A stretch of DNA of 64,000 nt from PFJX01 sp044227325 (GCA_044227325.1 JBGAFI010000019.1:1-64000); one strand, 5' to 3'. Shown: positions 37,093 to 47,869, counted from the first letter of the stretch. The notes: a model not told the origin generated them from the letters alone. Made by a program: numbers and translations.

Positions 37093-37887
37093 TCAGACTC
37101 CACGGAACATGAAAGCGGTCAGGATGAAATCCAGGCCCAGGATGGCCAGGGACGAGGTCACCACGGTGCGCGTGGTGGCGCGGGAGACGCCTTCCGCCGT
37201 GGGCGGGGCGTCGTAGCCTTCGAACAGGGCGATGGCGGTGACGGCGATGCCGAACACCACGCTCTTGATCACCCCGTTGAGAATGTCTTCCTTGAAATCC
37301 ACGGCGGCCTGCATCTGGGACCAGAACGAGCCCTCATCGACGCCGATCAGCACCACACCCACCAGATAGCCGCCGAGTATGCCCATGGCGGAGAACAGGG
37401 CCGCGAGCAGGGGCATGGAGATCACCGCGCCCCAGAAGCGGGGCGCGACCACGCGGGCGATGGGATCGACCGCCATCATCTCCATCGCGGCGATCTGCTC
37501 GGTGGCCTTCATGAGGCCGATCTCGGCGGTGATGGCGGAGCCGGCCCGGCTGGCGAACAGCAGGGCCGCGACGACGGGCCCCAGTTCGCGCACCAGGGAC
37601 AGGGAAACCAGCACACCCAGCGCCTCCTCGGAGCCGTAGGTCTGCAGCGTTTCGTAGCCTTGCAATCCCAACACCATGCCGACGAACAGGCCGGACACCA
37701 GGATGATGATCAGCGACAGCACGCCAGCGGAGAAAATCTCGCGGATGATGAGCTGGAAACGGCGGAAGCTCTGGCCGGAGTGCAGGATCGTGAGCAGGAA
37801 GAAGCGGGTCGCCACGCCCATGCGCCAGACCCCGTCCACGACGCGCCGGCCGATGCCGCGAAAACCGTTGAGCAGACCGTCGATCAT
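37093..37887 (-). CDS. mlaE: MlaE, ABC permease of phospholipid transport
   Basis: 264 residues; the MlaE motif set MKATEQIAAMEMMAVDPIARVVAPRFWG, FASRAGSAITAEIG and GVSRATTRTVV is seen, with five or six membrane helices. The four-base overlap with mlaF shows coupling. Confidence 0.95.
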   Translation of the reverse strand: MIDGLLNGFRGIGRRVVDGVWRMGVATRFFLLTILHSGQSFRRFQLIIREIFSAGVLSLIIILVSGLFVGMVLGLQGYETLQTYGSEEALGVLVSLSLVRELGPVVAALLFASRAGSAITAEIGLMKATEQIAAMEMMAVDPIARVVAPRFWGAVISMPLLAALFSAMGILGGYLVGVVLIGVDEGSFWSQMQAAVDFKEDILNGVIKSVVFGIAVTAIALFEGYDAPPTAEGVSRATTRTVVTSSLAILGLDFILTAFMFRGV

Positions 37888-38690
37888 GCGCGCAACTCCA
37901 GGTCGGCGGCATACGCGGGCGCCGGATAGTGGAAGGGAACCGGGCCATCCTCCTCGCCATGCACAAACTGGTGCACATAGGGCAGTTCGGAAGCCTTGAT
38001 CTCGGCGGGCGAGCCCTCGGCCACGATCACGCCCTCGGAAACGAAGTAGACATAGTCCACGATTTTCAGCGACTCCTGCACATCATGAGTGACCACGACC
38101 GAGGTCATGCCCAGAGTGTCGGTCAGGCGGCGGATCAGGTTGCCGGTCACGCCCAGGGAAATGGGATCCAATCCGGCGAACGGCTCGTCGTACAGGACCA
38201 GGGCTGGATCCAGGGCGATGGAGCGCGCCAGGGCGACGCGCCGCGCCATGCCGCCGGACAACTCGGAGGGATGCAAATCCTGGGCGCCACGCAAACCCAC
38301 CGCGTTCAGCTTCATCAACACCAGGTCGCGCACCATCTCTTCCGGCAGGTCCGTGTGTTCGCGCAAGGGAAAGGCCACGTTCTCGAACACGGACATATCC
38401 GTGAACAAGGCGCCGAACTGGAACAGCATGCCCATGCGTCGACGCAGACGATAGAGTGCCTGCTGGTCCAGCGCGCCCATGTCGGCGCCATTCACCGTCA
38501 GCAGCCCCTTGGTGGGCTTCAGGGCACCGCCGATCAGGCGCAGCAAGGTCGTCTTGCCGCAACCGGAATTGCCCATGATGGCGATGACCTGGCCGCGCCT
38601 CGCCGCAAGGTTGATCCCCTTGAGCACGAGACGATCGCCGTAGGCGAAAGACAAGTCGCGGATTTCGATCAGATTGTCGGACACGGACAT
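37884..38690 (-). CDS. mlaF: MlaF, ATPase of phospholipid transport
   Basis: 268 residues: Walker A GNSGCGKTTLL, signature ELSGGMARRVALARSI, Walker B LVLYDEPFAGLDPI, H-loop VVTHDVQESL. The C-terminal extension is longer than in E. coli MlaF. First clear gene of the mla set; the short DUF72-like gene upstream ends 34 bases before it. Confidence 0.95.
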   Translation of the reverse strand: MSVSDNLIEIRDLSFAYGDRLVLKGINLAARRGQVIAIMGNSGCGKTTLLRLIGGALKPTKGLLTVNGADMGALDQQALYRLRRRMGMLFQFGALFTDMSVFENVAFPLREHTDLPEEMVRDLVLMKLNAVGLRGAQDLHPSELSGGMARRVALARSIALDPALVLYDEPFAGLDPISLGVTGNLIRRLTDTLGMTSVVVTHDVQESLKIVDYVYFVSEGVIVAEGSPAEIKASELPYVHQFVHGEEDGPVPFHYPAPAYAADLELRA

Positions 38691-38724
38691 ACAGTTCTTG
38701 TTGGCTCGCGCATTCTAACAGGGC

Positions 38725-39180
38725 TTACCAGCCCAATAACTCCAGCAAGGTGGCGACGCGCTCCATCTGCCCCAGATCACCGTCGCGGCTGACGAGGAAC
38801 AGGTCCTGATCGCCCGCGCCGGCCCGAATGGCCCCGGACAGCCGTTTCAAATCGCTGTCGCGGTCGAACCAGACGATGCGGGGATCATCGGTTCCGATCA
38901 TGATGGCTTGTCCAGCCATGGCCGCGGGCAGCGTTTCCGGAGGCGTCGAATTCTCGCCATTTTCCAAAATAAACAGGAATTGGCTGTGAACGTCGTCACA
39001 CCACTGCAGCAGATCGGCGGTTGTGGCCGCTTGCCAACTCTGCGCGCCAAGATACACACAGTTGTATTGGCTGGAATAGAAGGAAAGGCGCCACTCCTCA
39101 GGCATACCGGGGGGATAGAACAGCCCGGTCCAGTCCGCCCGACGCCAGTCAGAGGCCCCCAAACGAACGCTTTTTGTCAT
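38725..39180 (-). CDS. short DUF72/YecE-like protein, probably incomplete fold
   Basis: 151 residues. The N-terminal part (RLGASDWRRADWTGLFYPPG and SFYSSQYNCVYLG) resembles the start of DUF72 proteins, which fold as TIM barrels of 240 or more residues, but most of the barrel is missing. The C-terminal half (FDRDSDLKRLSGAI, LFLVSRDGDLGQM) is not recognised. The ATG at 39180 has AAGAAG upstream. It lies 34 bases upstream of mlaF and may head that transcript. A lineage-specific small protein or a decayed gene are both possible. Confidence 0.6.
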   Translation of the reverse strand: MTKSVRLGASDWRRADWTGLFYPPGMPEEWRLSFYSSQYNCVYLGAQSWQAATTADLLQWCDDVHSQFLFILENGENSTPPETLPAAMAGQAIMIGTDDPRIVWFDRDSDLKRLSGAIRAGAGDQDLFLVSRDGDLGQMERVATLLELLGW

Positions 39181-39369
39181 GAAACGGTCTTCTTTTCGTT
39201 GAACAATCCCAGTGTGGTCTGGATGGCGAAATCGCAACACATAAACCGACGCACAGCGGCGCGAATGTTACAAACGATGCGCTAAATAAGGATATCTTGA
39301 TATTCTATTCGCCGCTAACCCATTGTTCCCACACATTCAGTCGTGTCCCAACCCCCCAAGGAGATCGTA
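39181..39369. promoter_or_regulatory. divergent intergenic region before the Met-rich protein gene
   Basis: AT-richer 189-base spacer between two divergent genes, so it should carry both promoters. On the plus strand a TTGATA (39297) and nearby AT-rich hexamers are candidates; none fits consensus closely. A clear AAGGAG lies just before the plus-strand ATG at 39370. Confidence 0.4.
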
Positions 39370-40176
39370 ATGAAAGTGAAATCCCTAGTTGCCGCTCTGC
39401 TGGTCTGCGCCGCCCCCGCTGCTTTTGCCAACGGTACCGCCGCTCCCGCCGCCCCCGCCGCCAAGCCGATCCCCCAGACTCCGGAACAGTGGCTGGCCCG
39501 CATGACCGACATGACCCAGAACATGTCCGCCTACAAGGATCCCAAGGTGTTCGTGCCCTGGCTGAACGCCGTGACCGAACCCGGTTTCTACACCACCATG
39601 GGCAACAACATGATGGATCCGGGTAACTGGGTCAACTTCATGAACTCCATGACCCAGCCTGGCGCCTACACCAACGTGGCCCAATTCGCGGACCCGAACG
39701 TTTACATGAAGTGGCTGGCCGCCGGTATGGATCCCAACTTCTACACCGCCGTGCTGACCCAGTTGTCCGACCCGGGCAAGATGATGCGCTGGGTGATGTC
39801 CCCCCTGGATCCCAAGGTCATGCAGATGGCCATGAACACCCTGAACCCCAACATGTACATGAAGTGGATGATGTCCCCCCTGGACCCCCGCTCCATGCAG
39901 CTCATGACGGCCCCCCTCAATCCCAACCTGTACATGGGCTGGATGGGCGCTTCCATGAACCCCGGTTCCTACGGCGACATGTGGAAGGGTTTCATGAACC
40001 CCGGCACCTTTAACGTCCCGACCTTCACCATGCCGACGCTGCCCGCCGCTCCCGCCGGCGCCGTTCCCAACTTCTTCGACCCGAACGCCTGGACCCAGAT
40101 GATGCAGGCGCCCCAGGGCGGCTACACCTTCCCGTTCCCGGTTCCGGCCGCGCCCGCCGCCGCTCCCGCCAAGTAA
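39370..40176 (+). CDS. secreted Met-rich protein with six 25/26-residue repeats
   Basis: 268 residues. Strong AAGGAG site, Sec signal peptide of about 20 residues (ends APAAFA), then a short Ala/Pro linker. Residues about 57-209 are six tandem repeats of 25-26 residues (26, 25, 26, 25, 25, 26), each beginning with Asp/Asn-Pro and carrying an aromatic then Trp/Phe and Met positions, e.g. NPNMYMKWMMSPLDP. Each repeat divides into two half-units. The mature part has about 30 Met and no Cys. The C-terminus is Pro/Ala-rich with aromatic runs. No family recognised. A strong terminator follows, so it is monocistronic and probably well expressed. Confidence 0.9.
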   Translation: MKVKSLVAALLVCAAPAAFANGTAAPAAPAAKPIPQTPEQWLARMTDMTQNMSAYKDPKVFVPWLNAVTEPGFYTTMGNNMMDPGNWVNFMNSMTQPGAYTNVAQFADPNVYMKWLAAGMDPNFYTAVLTQLSDPGKMMRWVMSPLDPKVMQMAMNTLNPNMYMKWMMSPLDPRSMQLMTAPLNPNLYMGWMGASMNPGSYGDMWKGFMNPGTFNVPTFTMPTLPAAPAGAVPNFFDPNAWTQMMQAPQGGYTFPFPVPAAPAAAPAK

Positions 40177-40192
40177 TCGGGACTCCGGTGGT

Positions 40193-40222
40193 AAAAACGG
40201 CTGCTTCGGCAGCCGTTTTTTT
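40193..40222 (+). terminator. strong Rho-independent terminator
   Basis: AAACGGCTGC, a TTCG tetraloop, GCAGCCG and a run of eight T, 17 bases after the Met-rich protein stop. Confidence 0.95.
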
Positions 40223-40261
40223 TCGCCCGCGCGCTGCGTCGCGGGCCCGGCGCGACGCTGT

Positions 40262-41637
<1,376 letters not shown>

Positions 41638-41638
<1 letters not shown>

Positions 41639-43332
41639 CAAGCCTGCTCCCTGGCCCAGGAATCCTTCAGCGTCACGGTACGGTTGAAGACCAGGCGGCT
41701 GCCGGGCTGGTGCTCGAAACGGTCGGCGCAGAAATAGCCCAGGCGCTCGAACTGGTAGCGGGCCTCCGGCAAGGCATCCCGGACGCAGCCTTCCACCCAG
41801 CCCCTGGCGGTGCGCAGGGAATCGGGATTCAGGAAGCCCAGGAAATCCACGTCCTTGTGGCCGTCGGGCTCGGGATCGGTGAACAGCCGGTCGTAGAGGC
41901 GCACGTCCATGGGCAGGGCGTGGGCGGCGGAAACCCAGTGGATGACGCCTTTCACCTTGCGTCCCTGAGGATTCTTGCCCAGGGTGTCGCGATCCAGGCT
42001 GCAACGCAGCTCGACGATTTCGCCGGCCGCATCCTTGACGACCTCCTCGCACTTGATCACGTAGGAATAGCGCAAACGCACCTCGCCGCCGGGCACCAGA
42101 CGTTGCCAGCCGGCGGGAGGGACTTCGGCGAAATCATCCCGCTCGATCCAGATCTCCTTCGCCAGGGGCACCAGGCGCTCGCCGAACTCGGGGTGATGCG
42201 GATGGAACGGCGCCTCGCGCTGCCCCGTGACGCCCTCCTCGTAGTTGGTCAGCACCACCTTGAGCGGCGCGATGACGGCCATGACGCGCGGCGCCTTAGC
42301 CTCGAGATCGTCACGGATGGCCGATTCCAGCACCGCCATGTCGACGACGTTCTCGCTCTTGGAAATACCGATGCGGCGCGCGAATTCGCGAATGCCTTCC
42401 GGTGTATAGCCACGCCGGCGCATGCCGTGGATGGTGGGCATGCGCGGATCGTCCCAACCGGCGACATGGCCTTGCGCCACCAACTGGTTCAGCTTGCGCT
42501 TGCTGGTGATGGTGTAGTGCAGCTCCAGACGGGAGAACTCGATCTGCTGGGGATGGCTCGGCACCGTCAGTTGGTCCAGCACCCAGTCGTAAAGGGGACG
42601 ATGATCCTCGAACTCCAGCGTGCACAGGGAGTGGGTGATGTTCTCCAGGGCATCGGAGATGCAATGGGTGTAGTCGTACATGGGGTAGATGCACCACTGG
42701 TCGCCGGTGCGGATATGGTGCGCGCGCTTGATGCGGTAGATGACGGGATCGCGCATGTTGATGTTGGGGCTGGCCATGTCGATCTTCGCGCGCAGGGTCT
42801 TGGCGCCATCCGCGAACTCGCCGGCCTTCATGCGCCGGAACAGATCGAGATTTTCCTCGACGCCGCGCGCGCGGAACGGGCTGTCACGGCCGGGCTGGGT
42901 CAGGGTGCCCCGGTATTCGCGCGTTTCCTCCGGCGTGAGGTCGTCCACGTAGGCCAAGCCTTTTCGGATCAAATCCTCCGCGTAGTCGTACAAGGCCTGG
43001 AAATAATCCGAGGCCCAGCGAACCGGACCGTTCCATTCGAATCCAAGCCAGCGCACATCCTCCTGGATGGAAAGAGCGTATTCCTCGCTCTCCTTCTCCG
43101 GGTTGGTGTCGTCGAAACGCAGGTTGCAGGTGCCCTGGTAATCCTGGGCAAGGCCGAAATTCAGGCAAATCGATTTCGCATGGCCGACATGCAGGTAGCC
43201 GTTGGGCTCGGGCGGAAAGCGCGTGGCCACGGTGCGGTGCTTGCCGACGGCCAGATCGGCTTCGATGATGGATCGGATGAAATGTTGTACCGGCGCGGCG
43301 GCCACGGGGGAAGTAGGTTTGTTGTCGCTCAT
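41638..43332 (-). CDS. glnS: glutaminyl-tRNA synthetase
   Basis: 564-residue class I synthetase: FPPEPNGYLHVGHAKSI (HVGH), KMSKS equivalent TITSKRKLN, and the C-terminal anticodon-binding beta-barrels. Its presence indicates direct Gln-tRNA charging, as in beta/gammaproteobacteria. The ATG at 43332 (MSDNKPTS) was chosen; an in-frame codon at 43350 would add six residues. Confidence 0.97.
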
Positions 43333-43451
43333 GGCAGGGGCTGGAATCAAGGCGCGGGGCGATTTTGAAATGTGCCCCGTGGAGGCTAGAATTCGCGTGG
43401 TTTGGGTATCTACCGCTTAACCGCAAAAAGACTTCGAAAAGAATATCACAC

Positions 43452-44528
43452 ATGCATCTATCCCGTTTTTCCCTCGCTTTTCTCGCGGTTTTCCTGCCCG
43501 CGCTCGCCGTGGCCGCCGCCCCCACCCTTCAGGAGATCAACCAGGCATTTCGCCAGGGCAACAACACCTCGGCGCTGAGCAAAGTGGACGCCTACCTCGC
43601 GGGCAACCCCAAGGATGCCCAGGGCCGCTTCCTCAAGGGGCTGATCCTCACCGAGTTGAACCGCTATCCCGATGCCATCAAGGTGTTCTCGGACCTGACC
43701 GACGACTATCCGGAGTTGCCGGAACCCTATAACAACCTGGCGGTGCTATATGCCGCCCAGGCCGATTACGAGCGGGCCAAGCACAGCCTGGAAATGGCCA
43801 TCCGCACCCACCCCAGCTATGCCACCGCCCATGAGAACCTGGGCGACATCTACGCGAAGATGGCTTCCCAGGCCTACGACAAGGCCTTGCAACTCGACAA
43901 ATCGAACACTTCGGCGCTGACCAAGCTTTCCCTGATCAAGGAACTGTTCAGCCCGGCGCCGCGCGCCAGCGAGCCGGTCAAGACCGCGGACGCGGGCAAG
44001 AACGCCAAGGCCAAGCCCGCCGTCAAGTCGGAACAGATGGCCCAGACCACCAAGGCCCCGGCGGAGCCACCCCGGTCCGAAAACGAAACCGGCCGTCCGA
44101 ACGAGGAAACGACGACCGCCGTCGAGACGAACGCTCCCACCGTCGCGGAGAAGCCACCGGCCAAACCGGTGGAAAAAGCGGCGAAGTCCAAGCTGCCGCC
44201 CAAGTCCGAGGTCGAACAGACTCTGCATGCCTGGCGCGAGGCCTGGGAAGCGCGTGACGCCGAAGCCTATCTCGGCCTCTACAGCGACAAGTTCAAGGTG
44301 CCCGATGGAAAGTCACGCGACGAGTGGGCCGCGGAGCGCAAGGATAGGGTCACGCGTCCCGAATTCATCAAGATCGAAATCGAAAAACTCAAGATCAGCG
44401 TCAAAGGGGGTACCGCGAAAATACGGTTCCTCCAGCGCTACGAGTCCAATACCCTCAAGGATGTGAGCAAGAAAACCCTGGTGATGGTTCGAGAAGGGCA
44501 ATCCTGGAAGATTCTCGAGGAAAAATGA
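43452..44528 (+). CDS. exported TPR protein with C-terminal NTF2-like domain
   Basis: 358 residues. Signal peptide (LAFLAVFLPALAVAA), TPR repeats at about residues 30-160 (GRFLKGLILTELNRYPDAI, PYNNLAVLYAAQADYERA), a Lys/Ala/Pro-rich linker, then an SnoaL/NTF2-like domain (AWREAWEARDAEAYLGLY, LQRYESNTLKD, WKILEEK). The next gene, an L,D-transpeptidase, ends in a paralogous domain and overlaps it by four bases. Probably a periplasmic partner in cell-envelope remodelling; exact role unknown. Confidence 0.85.
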   Translation: MHLSRFSLAFLAVFLPALAVAAAPTLQEINQAFRQGNNTSALSKVDAYLAGNPKDAQGRFLKGLILTELNRYPDAIKVFSDLTDDYPELPEPYNNLAVLYAAQADYERAKHSLEMAIRTHPSYATAHENLGDIYAKMASQAYDKALQLDKSNTSALTKLSLIKELFSPAPRASEPVKTADAGKNAKAKPAVKSEQMAQTTKAPAEPPRSENETGRPNEETTTAVETNAPTVAEKPPAKPVEKAAKSKLPPKSEVEQTLHAWREAWEARDAEAYLGLYSDKFKVPDGKSRDEWAAERKDRVTRPEFIKIEIEKLKISVKGGTAKIRFLQRYESNTLKDVSKKTLVMVREGQSWKILEEK

Positions 44529-45769
44529 GCGCACTCGCCCGTTATCTGTCGCGTATCCGCATCGGCCTGCTGGCGCTGGTCGCGGGCACCTGCATGGCCG
44601 CCGAACAGCCCATGGTCCTGGCTGCCGCCGATACCGGCAGATTTCTGCCCTCCCCAGACGCGCTGATCGGCAAGACCCTGTTGGACATCCGCGCCAGCCG
44701 CATGGACGACGCGCTCAAGGAAGTGGACCGGGTCATCTCCATCCGACCGGACTTCAAACTGGCCCATCTGATCCGTGGCGATCTCCTCATGGCGCGGGCC
44801 AAGCCCCTGTCCGGCCTGGGCGCGGTGCCCAAGGCATCGCCCCAATCGCTGACCGACCTGCGGGACGAGGCGCGCGTGCGTCTGATGCGTTACATCGACC
44901 AGCCCGATCCGAACCAGTTGCCGCGCCAGATACTGCAACTCGCGCCGGGCCAGAAATATGCCCTGCTGGCGGACGCCTCCCGCGCTCGCCTGTATCTGTT
45001 CGAGAACGTGAACGGCGAACCCCGCTTGGTCCACGACTACTACATGACCATCGGCAAGAACGGCACCGACAAGCGCACCGAGGGCGACAAGAAAACCCCC
45101 GTCGGCGTGTATCTGCTGGCCGAACAGCTGTCCCGCAAGAACCTCGCCGACCTCTACGGCATCGGCGCCTTCCCTCTCAACTACCCCAACGAGTGGGACC
45201 AGGCCCAGGGCCGTGGCGGCCATGGCATCTGGCTCCATGGCGTGCCTTCCGACACCTATAGCCGCCCGCCCCGCTCCAGCGACGGTTGCGTGGTGGTCAC
45301 CAATCCCGACCTGAAGGAACTGAGCCGCTGGGTCCAGGTCGGCGTCACCCCGGTGGTCATAGCCGATCGGGCGGACTGGGTGGATCGCGAAACCTGGGAG
45401 CAAAGCAAGACCGAGCTGTCGGCCGCTTTGAACGCGTGGAAATCCGATTGGGAATCCCGCGACGCGGATCGATTTTTTGAACACTATGCCGCATCCATGA
45501 CCGCCGGCGACCCCCACGGCTGGGTCGCGGCGAAACGCCGCAACATCGTGGGCAAGGACTGGATCCGCCTGCAACTTCAGGATGTCAGCCTGTTCCTCTA
45601 CCCGGGCGGAGAGCTGGCTTATACCGAATTCACCCAGCGCTACGAAAGCGACAAGCTGTCCAGCACTTCCCGCAAGCGGCTTTACTGGCGTCAGGAGCAC
45701 GGCGAATGGCGCATCGCCTTGGAAAAGGCCATGGAAGTGCCCACGCCGGCCAACTTCGCGTTGCGCTGA
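44525..45769 (+). CDS. L,D-transpeptidase (YkuD) with C-terminal NTF2-like domain
   Basis: 414 residues: signal peptide (LLALVAGTCMAAE), a helical TPR-like region, then a YkuD domain with the catalytic HGxxS...SxGC pattern (GIWLHGVPSD, RSSDGCVVV) at about residues 235-265, and a C-terminal domain like that of the preceding TPR protein (AWKSDWESRDADRFFEHY, TQRYESDKLSS). It forms 3-3 crosslinks or lipoprotein links in peptidoglycan, or acts as an envelope L,D-transpeptidase of unknown substrate. Coupled to the TPR gene (ATGA). Confidence 0.93.
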   Translation: MSALARYLSRIRIGLLALVAGTCMAAEQPMVLAAADTGRFLPSPDALIGKTLLDIRASRMDDALKEVDRVISIRPDFKLAHLIRGDLLMARAKPLSGLGAVPKASPQSLTDLRDEARVRLMRYIDQPDPNQLPRQILQLAPGQKYALLADASRARLYLFENVNGEPRLVHDYYMTIGKNGTDKRTEGDKKTPVGVYLLAEQLSRKNLADLYGIGAFPLNYPNEWDQAQGRGGHGIWLHGVPSDTYSRPPRSSDGCVVVTNPDLKELSRWVQVGVTPVVIADRADWVDRETWEQSKTELSAALNAWKSDWESRDADRFFEHYAASMTAGDPHGWVAAKRRNIVGKDWIRLQLQDVSLFLYPGGELAYTEFTQRYESDKLSSTSRKRLYWRQEHGEWRIALEKAMEVPTPANFALR

Positions 45770-45870
45770 GCATGCCCGACTTCGCCCGCCGCCGCGCGCT
45801 CGTTTTCCTTGCCTTGTCCGCCCCCTTCGCCGGCTCGGCCCTCTCCTCATCCCATATACGAAAGGCGCAA

Positions 45871-46365
45871 ATGCTCAAGCTGCACACCAACTTCGGCCCC
45901 ATCACCCTGGAACTCAACGCCGAAGCCGCCCCCGAGACGGTCGCGAACTTCCTGCAATACGCGAAGGACGGCCAATATGACGGCACCATCTTCCACCGCG
46001 TCATCGACGGATTCATGATTCAGGGCGGCGGCTTCACGCCCGACATGGAACAGAAATCCACGCGCGAGCCGGTCCAGAACGAAGCCCACAACGGCCTCAA
46101 GAACAGCGCCTATACCGTCGCCATGGCGCGCACGCCGAACCCTCATTCCGCCACCAGCCAGTTTTTCATCAACGTCGCCGACAACGCCTTCCTGGATTAC
46201 CGGGAACCCAGCGCGTCCGGGTATGGCTACTGTGTGTTCGGGAAGGTCGTCGAAGGCACGGACGTGGTGGATCGCATCCGCAAGGTCCCGACCGGCATGC
46301 GCGCCGGCCATCAGGACGTGCCGGTCGAGAACGTGATCATCGAACGCGCGGAAATCCTCGAATAA
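45871..46365 (+). CDS. ppiB: cyclophilin-type peptidyl-prolyl isomerase
   Basis: 164 residues, close to cytoplasmic PpiB: NFGPITLELNAEAAPETV, IFHRVIDGFMIQGGGF, FINVADNAFLDY, GYCVFGKVVEG. The ATG at 45871 has AAAGG upstream and matches the family N-terminus. An in-frame ATG at 45772 would add a hydrophobic Arg-rich leader (MPDFARRRALVFLALSAPF), which could make a periplasmic form; I cannot exclude it. Confidence 0.93.
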   Translation: MLKLHTNFGPITLELNAEAAPETVANFLQYAKDGQYDGTIFHRVIDGFMIQGGGFTPDMEQKSTREPVQNEAHNGLKNSAYTVAMARTPNPHSATSQFFINVADNAFLDYREPSASGYGYCVFGKVVEGTDVVDRIRKVPTGMRAGHQDVPVENVIIERAEILE

Positions 46366-46420
46366 GGCATCCCCGGGCCCGTGTGGCCCGGGCGTCACCC
46401 ACGGCGCCAAGCCCGAGCGC

Positions 46421-47152
46421 ATGCTCCCCCCACCGGTCCTTTTCATCTCCGATCTTCACCTCGCGCCGGAGCGCCCGCTCCCGGTTTCCCTGTTCCATCG
46501 TTTCATGGAGGAAATCGCTCCCCAGGCGGCGGCCTTATACATTCTGGGTGACTTTTTCGAGGTCTGGGTCGGAGACGACGACCTGGGCGCGAGCTTCAAT
46601 GACGACATCGTCCGCGCCTTGCGCAAGCTTTCCAATCGAGGCGTCGCCGTGTTTTTCCTTCCCGGCAATCGCGATTTCCTCGTGGGCGCGGATTTCGCCC
46701 GGGCTGCCGGCCTGGAGCGGCTGCCGGACCCGACCCGGATCGACCTGTTCGGCACGCCCACTTTGCTCAGTCACGGTGACATCTTCTGCACCGACGACAC
46801 CGCTTACCAAGCCTTCCGGAGCCATGTGCGCGATCCCGGGGTGCAGGCTGAGTTCCTGAGCCGGCCGCTGGCGGAGCGGCATGCTCTGACTCGCGCCTTG
46901 CGCGAACGCAGCGAGCAGGCCAAGGCAGATAAAAAGCCCGTCATCATGGACGTGAACGCCGACACGGTGGTCCAGGCGATCGTGGATCGGGACGTGGCGC
47001 GCATGATCCACGGCCATACCCATCGCCCGGCGCGGCATATCGTGCATATCGCCGGGAAGGCGGTCGAACGATGGGTACTGCCGGACTGGTATGAAACCGG
47101 CGGCTACTTGCGCTGCGACGCCGAAGGTTGCCGTGCCCTGGCCTTTGCCTGA
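46421..47152 (+). CDS. lpxH: UDP-2,3-diacylglucosamine pyrophosphatase
   Basis: 243-residue calcineurin-like phosphoesterase of lipid A synthesis, giving lipid X. Metal motifs ISDLHL, LGDFFEVWVGDDD, LPGNRDFL, LSHGD and IHGHTHRPARH all present. The 3' 49 bases overlap the end of the converging gene on the other strand. Confidence 0.96.
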   Translation: MLPPPVLFISDLHLAPERPLPVSLFHRFMEEIAPQAAALYILGDFFEVWVGDDDLGASFNDDIVRALRKLSNRGVAVFFLPGNRDFLVGADFARAAGLERLPDPTRIDLFGTPTLLSHGDIFCTDDTAYQAFRSHVRDPGVQAEFLSRPLAERHALTRALRERSEQAKADKKPVIMDVNADTVVQAIVDRDVARMIHGHTHRPARHIVHIAGKAVERWVLPDWYETGGYLRCDAEGCRALAFA

Positions 47153-47829
47153 GGCTCGCCGACCATGAAGCGTTCGTAATCCCCGGGTATTTCGAACAGT
47201 TCAGGGCGGGCAGCAAGAGCCCGGTGGCTTTGATATACCCGGCTACGCCCATCCCAGTAACGCACCGCGATGGGCAGTCCCTGACGGTATTCGACACCCG
47301 CCTCCTTGATATCGATCGCCAGATTGCAGGGATCCCGCAACTCCTCGGGAGTCGCGAGCCAGGACACCGACTGGTTGCCCGCCAGCGCCTTGCGAAAATC
47401 CCGCAGCAGGCTGGCCTCGGCGCGCAGGATGGGCGCGCTTTTGAACTCCACGCACAGCTTGCCGTCGACGCGAATCTGAGTCAGTTCGTTGGGACCGCTG
47501 GGGACTTTTTCCTGGGTCAGCTTCCATGATTTCGGCCAAGCGGATTTGGGCGGATGGGAAACGATGCCCATCAGCCTCTTCCCCTCCCGGGAAACATGCC
47601 AAGTCATGTTTTCGCGCCGGTCATAAAGGATGTAATCCTCGTCGTCCCGGCCGTAATCCATGCGCAGGCGGTCTCCGAGAATCAGGATGCGGCTGACATA
47701 GACCGGCTGATCCGGCTCCTTCTCCTCATAGCGGATCTCGCTCATGGAACTCGCATCGGCCGCGTGCGAAAGACCCGCCCAGCAGCAAACCAGCCATATC
47801 GTTAGGAATCGGAAATACCGCCATCCCAC
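47104..47829 (-). CDS. exported hypothetical protein
   Basis: About 241 residues from a GTG at 47829, giving a signal peptide (RFLTIWLVCCWAGLSHA). The mature protein has RILILGDRLRMDYGRDDEDYILYDRRENMTWHVSREGKRL, two Cys (KLCVEF, RDPCNLAI), and ends basic. No family recognised; the repeated YDR/DYG stretch resembles beta-sheet DUF4412-like periplasmic proteins, but I am not sure. The start codon is uncertain: an upstream frame extends into the terminator at 47847-47869, which makes a longer product unlikely. It converges on lpxH. Confidence 0.65.
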   Translation of the reverse strand: MGWRYFRFLTIWLVCCWAGLSHAADASSMSEIRYEEKEPDQPVYVSRILILGDRLRMDYGRDDEDYILYDRRENMTWHVSREGKRLMGIVSHPPKSAWPKSWKLTQEKVPSGPNELTQIRVDGKLCVEFKSAPILRAEASLLRDFRKALAGNQSVSWLATPEELRDPCNLAIDIKEAGVEYRQGLPIAVRYWDGRSRVYQSHRALAARPELFEIPGDYERFMVGEPQAKARARQPSASQRK

Positions 47830-47846
47830 CGGCCGGACAACAAATG

Positions 47847-47869
47847 AAAAAGCCCCTCGCGGAGGGGCT
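47847..47869 (-). terminator. Rho-independent terminator
   Basis: 8-bp stem AGCCCCTC/GAGGGGCT with a three-base loop, followed on the minus strand by a T run; 20 bases after the stop of the hypothetical gene at 47889. Confidence 0.85.
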
